Source: Siphonodentalium dalli (lineage: Eukaryota > Mollusca > Scaphopoda > Gadilida > Siphonodentaliidae). From it: 64,000 nucleotides of DNA. Positions 41,108 to 52,700 of this stretch are shown here, piece by piece. The notes under the pieces were generated by a model that had not been told where the DNA came from, did no database searches, and saw only the letters and a list, made by a program, of their open reading frames with translations. Both the position numbers and the translations under genes were made by a program. Numbering within the stretch: the stretch's first letter is position 1; every line of letters starts with the position of its first letter. The stretch lies in NCBI GenBank assembly GCA_032622095.1, contig CP136061.1:119550754-119614753 (forward strand). The letters run 5' to 3'.

Positions 41108-42783
41108 CCGGAGATACTATTTACCGAGAACTACCGAGAACAAGTCTAAAATTAATAATTAAGTCATAATAATGTCCAAGTATAGTGTATATATCAATCT
41201 TGTGAATATTATAACATCATTATTTGACCTTTTAAGTGGCATAATTATATCATGTAGTTATTTTGGGTACCGATATAACGGGTCAAGACCTTGAAAAATC
41301 GCAGCCGCCGTGTTCTCGGTTGGCGGTAACACAAAGGCATGAGCCGTGTCTGGGTGTTAATTGACTAAGAACTGATGGGTCTGATTGGTGATAAAAAATT
41401 CATTGAGTTTTGTATACAAAGAGGTGTTTCTTCTTAAATCAGCAAGTGAAAGTGGATCAAACATTTTATGAGACAAAGCATAGAAAGCTGATATACTTAC
41501 GCAAAACAGACGATATTTAACCAATAAATTCATGCCAAGATTACCGACTAAAATATTTTACTCTCAAAAGCAAACTAAAACATACAAAAATGTTGGACAA
41601 ATAGCAATTATCGACGGACTGAAAATTTTAAAACTTCCTGATCTAACAGTTTCGATATTGTATAAACGATCTGCTAAAAGATATCAGAAGTGCAATTTAT
41701 CGAGAACAAGTTGTCAGTATACATTATAGACATATACAGTAGACATCGATATTTTCATTAAAATGTTTACTTTTATGCATTTAACCTACATATTCTTACC
41801 CAATTGTAATTGTTATACCAGGCGGATATCTCGTTTTAACATGCAGCGTATCGGCTCACGGTAGTGATTAAGTAACTAAGCTTGTTCTCAGTTTGTAGTG
41901 TCTTCTCGGTTTGACAAGAGTGTGAACACGTTATTAAATAAGCTTGCTAATTTGCCATAATAGATTTTATGAAAAATAAAACTCCCATCAGCTTGAGTGT
42001 ATCCGGGCTTTGGTCCTCCGACGTGGTCTGGCAGCTTTAAAGTTTTTTTCTGTCTATAGTCATAGGGCCTAGACATTGCCATCATAGTTTTTGAGATACC
42101 CCGATTTAGTGATTCATCTCGACTGGCAACTCGTTTGGCTAATCCATAAGTGATATAATTAAAATAAATCAAAACGTTAATTGCAAATTTATAAATTTTA
42201 TTGATATATGCAGAGCAATGATCATCGCATTTTTAAGTTTTCTGATGAGATATCTTAGTTGATCGTTCACAATTTCGAAACGTCTTGTCTGTTAGATCTG
42301 GCAGTTTTAAAATTTTCCAGTCCGTCGATAATTTAATGATGTTGTTCATGGACTTGCAAAAGTAGTTGGTACCGGTATGTTTTTATTTTGCTTTCGAGCG
42401 TCAAATATGGTTCTATTTCATCATGTCATGAATAAATGTTTGATCCACTTTCACTTGCTGATTTAAGAAAGTAACACCTATTTACACAACTCGATGAATT
42501 TTGATCACCAAACAGACCCATCATGTAGCTATAGGACTTAGTTAATTAACACGTATATAGGCACAGCTCATGCCTTTGTGTTACGCCAACCGAGAACATG
42601 CTCGGCGGCTGCGATGTTTCAAGTTCTCGGTATATCCATAATAACTGCATAATTATATGTCATTTAAAAGGTCAACTATGGTATAATATTCACTTAAGAT
42701 TGATATAAACATTATAATTGATCATTATTATGACTTAATTATAAATTTTAGATTTGTTCTCGGTTGTTCTCGGTAAATAGTAT
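41108..42783. mobile_element. degenerate MULE-type transposon, copy 2 (foldback form)
   Basis: The ends GATACTATTTACCGAGAAC and inverted GTTCTCGGTAAATAGTATC start arms of about 550 bp (41108 to about 41690, and about 42240-42783). Each arm carries the C-terminal transposase piece (plus strand MPRLPTKIFYSQKQ at 41532; the inverted equivalent at 42240-42420). The loop holds sequence matching the other end of copy 1 (41720-41920 against 38260-38480). An unassigned minus reading frame (41888-42172, GYTQADGSFIFHKIYYGKL) lies in the loop. Confidence 0.65.
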
Positions 42784-42784
42784 C

Positions 42785-43375
42785 ACCCTTGTGGTCATGT
42801 GGTGGTGGTATCGTGACCCTCATGTGGTCACGGTCTCGTGACCCTGGCAGACTGGGAGTGTTTTCAATTCGCAAGTCCAATATCTAACTGTGCACCAAGT
42901 TTCACGAACATAGCTTTACAGATACAAAAGTTATTGAGAAATACCCAATCAATATGTATTTAGCAGCAATATACTAACATTATTTTATATTTCGGGATGG
43001 CGGCCATCTTGTTTTGTGGCACATGTTCGTGGTCTCGTGAAATGTGACACTGGCGGACCAGAACATATTTTCTATTCCCAATACTGATACCTGCTTAGTA
43101 CTTAGTACTACTTACATACCAACTTTCATGAAAATATCTCTACAAATACGAAAGTTATTGAGAAATACTGAAATTTTCTTATAATTTGGGGTGGTGGCCA
43201 TCTTGTTTGTGGTCACGTATTCGTGGTCACGTGACAATGGTGGACTGGGGCATGTTTTCGATTCCCCAGACCAATACCTACATGCATACCAAGTTTCATG
43301 AAAATAGCTCGGCAGATACAAAAGTTATTGAGAAATACCCAATCCATATGTATTTAGCAGCAATATGCTACATGT
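42785..43375. repeat. degenerate about 200-bp tandem repeat, right part
   Basis: About three diverged units with GTGGTCACGTG..., ACCAAGTTTCATGAAAATA and AAAGTTATTGAGAAATACCC. They match the units left of the MULE copy 2. No coding potential. Confidence 0.65.
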
Positions 43376-43419
43376 ATAGTATGCTTGGCAGTAGCAGATC
43401 TGTCTGTGGTGCTGCATGG

Positions 43420-43612
43420 TAGTGAAAGAGTTAAACGATCCACTGCGCTTTTTGCGAAAAACTGCATTTTCTCTGACACAAAGTGTGTTTTGTGAATAAT
43501 ATCATATTCATATCATCATTATGCTATAATATTACTATATTCTTTATCATAACTTGATAAATGTTATTTCTAAATTATAACCTACAACGAAGGCAGCCCG
43601 TCCCTTTAAATA
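43420..43612. repeat. fragment of the AAAGGGACGGG-ended element, reversed
   Basis: CGCTTTTTGCGAAAAACTGC, CACAAAGTGTGTTTTGTGAA and GCCCGTCCCTTTAA match 35125-35320 in reverse. It lies about 70-260 bp upstream of the BCAP31 start codon, so it may contribute promoter or first-exon sequence. Confidence 0.6.
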
Positions 43613-43664
43613 GTACTGTGCGAATTTAAATGAGTGAGGTATTACATTTGTGATTAATTAATAT

Positions 43665-43680
43665 TTTCTTACCATTGTAG
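43665..43680 (+). promoter_or_regulatory. BCAP31: 3' splice site of BCAP31 5'UTR intron
   Basis: TTTTCTTACCATTGTAG then AACATGG. A clean acceptor 3 bases before the start implies an upstream noncoding exon, which I could not place. Confidence 0.6.
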
Positions 43681-43683
43681 AAC

Positions 43684-43775
43684 ATGGCGCTACAGTGGAC
43701 ATTTGTAGCAACTTTTCTGTACATAGAAATCTTCCTTGTCACATTGCTTCTTGTGCCAATTATTTCTGCTACAAG
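43684..43775 (+). CDS. BCAP31: BCAP31 coding exon 1 (TM1)
   Basis: 92 nt of CDS encoding MALQWTFVATFLYIEIFLVT and a hydrophobic TM1 ending IISAT, plus AG of a split Arg; donor GTTAGTAC. The acceptor TTCTTACCATTGTAG ends 3 bases before the ATG. Confidence 0.94.
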
Positions 43776-46700
43776 GTTAGTACAAATGTTTATCTACATA
43801 TCTATAGATTTACTGTGAACAAAGTTGATTATACATACCAGTATGTAACCAGGTTGCTGGTGGACAGTGTTAACAGAAAAATGATTAATTATCCTGCAGC
43901 TTCTTCCAATTAAATAATTTTCTCACATTGCATAATCGAGGTTCCAAATGGGTGTCCATCACAATATTTGCCATTTGGGAACCTCAATCTGAGTCTATGT
44001 GCCCATAGCAGATGAGGCCATGCAGAATGAGGTCTCCAGAGGGTGAACTTGGGGACCTCATTCTGCAAATGACAGGCACACTTAAACTCAGACTTGGTTT
44101 GTCCATATGTTGCAATGACATGATCAGTTGCCTGCGTTAAACACATGTGCATACATTGCATCATAATGCAGAGATTCCGATTAATAATTGCAGCTAATAA
44201 GTTTGATATTGAAGTACAAGCAAGCCTTGAAATAGTGTCATTTGCAGAATGAGGTCCCCAGAGGGTGAATTTGCCCTCTGGGAACCTCATTCTGCTGAGG
44301 TGTAAGCAGAATGAGGTCCCCAGAGGGTGAGTTTGGTGATGCTAGCCCGCTATGCGGGATAGCATCACTAAATTCACCCTCTGGGGACCTCATTCTGCAA
44401 ATGACAGACACGCTACTAGTATTTCAAGGCTTGAGTACAAGTTAAAGCAATATTTCAAATCAATCTATCTGTAATAAATAAATGCTACGATAATGTCAAA
44501 CCTGTCAAATCCCAACAATGAACACTTCATTGACATAAATAAAAGTTGATTTTCCATTGATTCAAAGACAACCGCTAAGTTTTATTGTTTGAAAACAAGA
44601 AAGGGCATGATGCACCCTCTTAATTACCTTATAAGGCTTATGTTGCATTGGAAACAGAATCTATCCATTGTTGTGTGTGAACAGATACAAAGTAACGGAC
44701 ACATCACAGCCGTCTGAATTCCTTAAAGGCCCATTTAATGAGTCACCGATTATTTATTTTATAGTGACTTGATATATGGTTTTAGTAACAATACCGGTAT
44801 ATGCCATAAAATATGATTAAAATACCATAATTCATCACCATTTGAAACATCTGTGTCTCAGAAGTTGCCCACAGAGAAATAGAAAACAGCTGAAAGATTC
44901 CTCTCGTTTTTGGCTCCCAGAATGCAACAGAATTCAAACTAAAGATGAATTTTCAATGGAAGGGGAATAACTCTATCTTTAAGATATAGAGTTTTTTCCC
45001 TTCCATTGAAAATACACTTTTTACTACAATCTAGATGACATAAACACATTGGGAACTTAACAAAAACAACATGTTCACAGTTTATTACACCGAATAAGTT
45101 GATAATACAATGGTTTGGAGCTTCATCTTTCAAATGGTATATAATATGGCCTATATTTTATATATGTGATCTGGGGGTTCAAAAATTAAGGGCCCTTTAA
45201 AAGATGTTATTGTCTGAATGTCTGCAATCCAATTGCAACGTAATGGATGCAACATATTCGTCTGAACATTCTTTAGTGACACTGACATCTCCTGAATTTC
45301 AGATGGAGAAGGATCTTCAATATGTTCAAGACGGGAAGACTCAGTAGGATAATGTCGTACTCACATTATTACTTCAACGCATTTATTGTTATCTTGTTAG
45401 TCCTGTTTGCTGGTAAGTGAATGTATTCTTAGTCGAATGCATGTATTTATTACATGATCCTACCCTTATTCTATTCAATAAACCCATTCTATAAATTGTG
45501 TTATTAAACGTTCATTTAATAACAGGAAATAGTGCCAGGTGACCTTTGACTTCCGGTTTGTCGTCTGTTTACATTCCGTACGCTACATCTCAAAATACAA
45601 TGGCTTCCAATATTTTTCCAACAAACTATAATGAATGAAGAGTTTGAAAAGTTATGTCATTAAATATATGGCATTAATCGGCCAAAGAGTATTTATTTAT
45701 CTGGGACTATTTCTTTATGCAGGCAAACAACACATAGTTATGTGAAACGTCATCGCATGCATTATGGAAGCTGAAGTTAGTTTCGCATCCAATTTGTTGA
45801 TTTAATTATGTTTGTCGAGGTTTTGGATCATGTAATAAATAGAATCTCCAACTCATCCCCAGTTTATAGTGGAATTCACAAAATCGTCCAGAAAATTAGG
45901 CCGGACAAAGCCTTTGGCGAGGTCTAGACTTAATTTGCTGGACGAGTTTTGTAAATTCTGCTTGCTGTAGATCCTCTATATGTATAATATATTCAAATGG
46001 ACATGTCCTACGTTATACATAGAATAAATTTATGAACATCGTCAAATGCTGTAAATATATTGCAGATAATATGTAAAGTGGCAATAGGTGCCGTCATAAA
46101 CCTAAGGGGTTAATTGGACCACTAATTGCAAAGCATTGTCACTTCATACAGATTCCAATCGTGAGGTTAGGAAATACAATGTCCATTATCAGAGGGCTTT
46201 GACTTGGGTCACCATTCAGATGCTGAAGTTGCAGCCATTTACATTGTATAATCACAATGGTCATGAATAACAAATATATAACGGGTAGATCACAAAGTGA
46301 TTTAAGAAATTCGATAACTTTTGTTTCGATTAAGTTTATACAGTTATAACTGAAAAGATGGAAGATGAATTATATATCGCGCATTTTCACCATTTTCATT
46401 GGTCAGTCAATTATAATCAAACAAACGTGGCATCTTTCCAAACATGTGAGGCTACTGTCCGGGAAAATGTTTGCACACATGTGCTTTCTGCAAGAGTCAC
46501 CGTTCATCAACGTTTATCCTTAATGGCTATTTAATTGACAACTAATTGTTTTACAATATTCAGTGAATTGACATCTTAGTATGCTTGTGATTAAATTATT
46601 GATACATATATATGCAAATCACATTGTAGTTGTTTATCCTGAAGTTATTATACCCCCACTTTCGAAGAAAATGGGGGGTATACTGGATTGACTATGTCTG

Positions 46701-49700
46701 TCCGTCACGCTTTCTCCCTCCGTGTGTCCGTCCGTCCATCCGACCTCATAACTCGAACAACTATGAACCGATTTCAATAATTTTTTATATGCAATCTCCT
46801 TAGGACTGCCTCTCCGCATGATGCTAATTGCGGTTCGGTCCGACTTTTTTTTTTTAAGTAACGCCTCATTTTCGACTTATTTTGACTTAGAAAATTTGGT
46901 CCAACTTAATAACTTTAACAAATATGAACCGATTTCAATAATTTTTGGTATACATGCTTCTCACAATACCCTCTCTACATGATACGGCTAGGTATTGGCT
47001 CAGACTGTTTTTCGTAATATTACACTTCATTTTCGACTTATTTTGACTTAGAAAATTCTGTCCGACTTAATAACTTTAACAAATATGAACCAATTTGAAT
47101 AATATTTTCTGTACAAGCTTCTTGTGACACCATATCGATATTATTAGTCCGAATTTTTCTTTAAAGTTAAAAATCTTTTTTGTTGGGTTACGGATAATGC
47201 GGGTTGAATTTGCCACGGTGGGGCAGGCCTGGCCTTTTAAGGCGGGCGATCGCCCTCGCCCGCCTCCGCCCGCCTGAAATTAAAATAAGGAGGGCGCCTA
47301 TCGCCCTCCTCGCGTAAGTATAATAAAAAAATAAAAATTAAAAATTAAAAATTTAAAAAAAAAAAAATTAAAAATTTCAGTGTTGGTATCTTTTAATAAG
47401 TATATAAATATTATGGTTTACATATGCATATACATATATGCCTATACAGCAGAGTGCTCTACCTATCATTTGCTTATGTCAGCTTCCGGTGGGTAAGACA
47501 TGGTACCTCTAATTGTGGACTCTTCTGCTATAGGGCATCCCCCCTTTACTCACATATTAAAATGTGGGTCACACAAAACTACATTTTTTCCCTCAAGAAA
47601 CACTGAACAAAATCCACAAATATATGCCAGAATCGCTCTCAGGGACACTACATATTAAAAATTTCACGGGGGAGGACCCCCGGACCCCCCTAATCATGAG
47701 AGGGGGACACCCCCTCTCAAATTCACCCCCGCTCGCCTCTGCGAGACTCGGATGATGCTTCGCATCATATGGTCAGATAAAATAGCCCTCCTGGGATGAA
47801 TTAATGAGGGCGATCATTGCCCTCCTTCCAATTTCAAAGGGCCAGGCCTGGTGGGGGTATGCTAACACGCGAGTGCACATCTCTTGTTTATGTAAGTTTC
47901 TGAAAGGGACTGTTGAGTTCACACTGTAATCATGACATTATTCCCTGTAATTACATCTCAGTGCAAACTATGAATCTGAAGCATTGAGAGTTACAAATAT
48001 CATTGGTTATTTGGAACTGTGTAGTGACATTGAAGCAGCGTTGGTTTCTTGATATAATTATCCTAATTGCAAAGGTTGTCACTTCATACAGATTCCATTC
48101 GTGAGGTTAGGAAGTACAATGAGCCGTTATCAGAGGGCTTGGACTTGGATCACCATCCGGATGCTGAAGTCGCAGCCCACATGAAACTGTTCCGAGCCCA
48201 ACGAAATTTCTATATCTCTGGCTTCGCCTTGTTTCTGTGGTTGTAAGTTATTGATTTCAGCATAATATATAATCATCCAGTCTCTTTGAAAAGCCGACAA
48301 ATATCCTAATGAATGTACGTATCTAGAAGTGTCCGTTATATTTCATTTCTACGACGATGCGGCATTCCCGACATGACGTAATAAACCGTTTACAAATATG
48401 GACTGCATTCCAGGTGTACTAAATGTTTGTGAGAATCCTAGTATTTAGAAATAGTTATAAATACAACAAAATGCGAAAGAATAATCAGTCATGAATATCG
48501 TTGATTGATAAAAACTCAAATCTATATCTCGATGAGTAAAATGAATTATGAATATGTCACATGTATTCAGTTTTCCAACAATAGTTGAGTTTGACAATGC
48601 ATGGGAAAATTGTCAACGCGTCATTGACCTAAGATCTGTGAAGTGATGTGTTATGCCATAAACCAATGAAATCGCACGTAGTCTGCGCCACTCTCCAATG
48701 AAATGGAGGGAATCCCTTCAAAACAGAACCTAGTTCTAGATGTACATCCAATATAGGATTCTCGTTGGCTTTTCAATTCATCATGCTGCAGTTGATATCT
48801 CAAACTGACATGTTTTCAACATCAGTATTGCCAAAATTTCATAGCTTGTTTCACTTAACACTTCCATGACTGGAGCTTCCTGAAATTTTGCGAAAACCCT
48901 GTGCCAATGTATTCTCTTATATATGCGAGTCTCCCATGGGGATCCTCACATATATAAGAGACTTCTTTGGTCTAACAATATTTACCTAGACCTTGTAAGC
49001 CAGTGCATTCTCTTATATATGTGAGGCTCCCTATGGGAGACTCGCATATATAAGAGAATGCACTGGCACAGGATCTTCAATGCTGCACACTCGCAGCTCC
49101 TGTCATGAAAGGGTTAAACATATTAGCTTTTTGGGTTCCCAGGGCCAAGTGCTCAAGAAAAATTGGATGTTATTACGTTTGTGAATATTCTGATTTTCAT
49201 TTTCGAATTGTACGTTGAGAACTGACGAACTGACAATTGAGATTCAAACTGCAGCATATAGATGAGAGCAGACCACATATATTCAACTTTAATGTGAACT
49301 GCATTCAAATTAAAAATCCATGTACCAAGCAGATAAAATGATGCACCTTATTGGCATGGTTGAATTCTTCGAAATTCTAATTTTTATTTATATACATAAG
49401 TTTGGAAAGAGGGATAATGTGTAATATTTCTGACCGAACTTTACAATATTGTGATAAAAAAATACTTTCTTTCTTATTATTCAAAGCAATATCTTCACGA
49501 CCATTTTGAAAGTTGGAAAAATTTGACAAGTGGTGACTTTAAAATACCCGATAAATTGTTTAAAAAATTGCTCATGAAGTTGGATCATGTGGTTCTGCTC
49601 CGACATGTACATATAGCGACAGGTATGCTTCGTACAATACATGCACGATCCATTTATCAATATTCTGTTTAGATGCTGTAAGACAGATGTGGAAATATGA

Positions 49701-52700
49701 AGCATCATCCGGAGGACTGCATCTTGGAGTATCTCACACAAGTTACACTTCCAGTCAAATGAAATTGTTTCGTTCTCAACGAAATTATTATATCTCAGGC
49801 ATGGCTATGGTTTTAGCATTGTAAGTTTCAGCATTCAAGCATGCGAAGACACCAATTCAGCAGTCTTCAGAAAATAATTTTGAGCAAACATTTTTGAAAC
49901 AAAAAAACAAAACATGTTTGAAACAAACCTGCAAATAGTGTGTCTGTCATTTGCAGAATGAGATTCTCAGAGGGTGAATTTAGTGATGCTATCTCACACA
50001 GCAACTTATCATCACCAAATTCACTCTCTGGGGACCTCATTATGCTTAGGCCTCATCTTTTGCGAAGTATCTATAGTCTCAAATTAACATTGTTTTTAGT
50101 TACTTTTTCCCTTCCCTTTGCAGAAGATCAAATACATAATCATTCAGGTGACTAATAGGTGGACATCGCCAACTTCAACTGGGAAAATTCAATCTGACCC
50201 TAGGTCTTCCATAGCTGTTGAGGCCTAAGCAGAATGAGGTTCCCATGGGGATAATTTGGTGACTCTATTCCACAGTGCGGGATAGCAAAGGCTAAATTTA
50301 CCCTCTGAGGACCTCATTCTGCAAATGACCGACACACTATTCGCTGGCTTATTTAAAAAGAGATAATAACATTCTTTTTTATTTTTTATTTATTCATTTT
50401 GATATCTATGTTCAACATCGATCTTTGAACTGTTGAACATTATGTATTGTGTTCAGCAAGCCTGCAAATAGTGTGTCTGTCATTTGCAGAATGAGGTCCA
50501 CAGAGGGTGAATTTAGTGATGCTATTCCACACAGTAGGCTAGCATCACCAAATTCACCCTATGGAGGCCTCATTCTACTTAGGTCTAATCTTCTGGGAAG
50601 TAATTATGGTATTAACATTGTTTTAGTTACCTTTTCCCTTCTGGGAAGCTTTTATATCTCCCTGGAAAGTTTCTATATGCCCTAATTTGCAGAAGATAAA
50701 ATGCATAATCGAGGTACCCAATGTGTGAACATCACCAACTTCATATTGCGAAATTCAATCTGATCCTAGGTCTACCATAGCAGTTGAGGGCCTAAGCAGA
50801 ATGAGGTCCCCAGAGGGTGAATTTGGTGATGCTAGCCCACTGTGCGGGGTAGCATCACTAAATTCACCCTCTGGGGGACCTCATTCTGCAAATGACAGAC
50901 ACACTATTTGCAGACTTGATGTTCAGTTCCATGTATACAATATTTATTCTGTACATTGAGACTCTATCTTGATTTATGATTGTGTTCTTTTCAAAAGTTA
51001 CTTTAAAACGAGCGTGCTACTTTAAAGGCACGGGCAGCGTTCGTTGCAGAAATATTCATATTTGTTCAAATCGCCATCAACAGAAGGAATATTAAAGAAT
51101 ATATAGTTTTGTTCATATGCCAAACATAATCAGCGCGTAAATAGTATATTGTCGCCAAGACGTACGATGGTGTACATAAACAAGAGCCTGCTCGTGTTAC
51201 AGAAGTTTTGCTTCTGTTTACATAACACAGCGCAATTCTATTGGTTAATCACACACAAATGATATAAACGCTCTTTATTATTTCCATATCAGGAAAGCAG
51301 TAACAAATAATGCTCTTTATGTTTACCATATCCGGATCTAAACAAAAACCAGGTTCTGTAACGTTTTTTGCTTTTGTTTACATAACAAAGGAAAAACATT
51401 TGACAATAACAAACTGTTTATGCCATATTTCTGACTGGTATAAGAACAAAGTCTGTCTCTATTTTACTATTATTTCTGTTTATGGTGGTTTTTGACGGAG
51501 GTTAATATTTTAACAGCAAACCTACCGCCAACGCCGCCCGTATCTTTAAATTTCTCTTGTCTTGAACTTGCCATAACCTTGCACACACAATATAAAGGTA
51601 GATCAATCTTAAAATATATACAGACAGGCCTCAAAATATGGTGCTGGACATTTGCAGAATGAGGATGCCAGAATTTAGTGACGCTACCCTACACAGTGGG
51701 CTAGCATCATCAAATTCATCCTCTGGGGACCTCATTCTGAATGGCCTCATCTGCTATGGGAGACCTAGACACAGATTTAAGATTAATGAAACTAAAAAAC
51801 TTGTTAATTTTGTAATAAAGATACTTTCCAGAGAAGATTAGGCCTAAGCGGAATGAGATCCCCAGAAAAGTGAATTTATTGATGCTAGCATCACTAAATT
51901 CACCCTCTGGGGACCTCTTTTTGCACCATATTTTGAGGCCTGTATACAGGTTGTTTTTCTGTCAGTCTTTCAATAATTAGCTACTCTATTGTTCCAAATA
52001 AATTTGAACTGCAAACCCATATAAAAGTGCAGGGAAGTTCAGTTCACGATCCCTTGACTACTTTTCAGGGGGGAAATATATGGCAGGACCAAGTGTATAT
52101 GTGTGTAGATACATTTATAATTAGTTGTTTTTTTGATACATTGAGAGTATTGACAAAAATAAACAAGCTTGACATCTCAGATGGAGCTAGACATAAATTC
52201 CTCTGCTGTAGCAATACTAGTCATAATTGAATGTGTCAATGACACTGTATCTCAACTTGGACAGGGGATAATGTCAATGACATTATGTCATATATTACAG
52301 TCAATGGAGCGATAAGGAATGCGGAAAGTTTAAATGTTTTAAGTAATACCAGAGGTCAACCTGAAGAGCCATATGAAGTTTGGGATCAATGGGATGAAAA
52401 ATGTTAGCAGAAGGGCATGCATAATTATTCAGTGATGCAAAGAGTAAAATCTGAGATGACTCCCACCAGCCATGTTTTTGATTGAATATCATTCAAATTT
52501 GCTAGCTCCCATCTAGAAGTGACTGAACATGCCTGTAAAATTTAAAAACATTTCTCCAATAAATGTCACTGCAGGGTGTGCCTATTGAATCAAATGTGAA
52601 ATCCAAGATGGCCACTAGCGGCCATGTTTTTTTTTACGAAATTTGGAAAAATTTGATGGCTCCCATCTAGTATCACCCAAAACATCCATATGAAGTTTGG

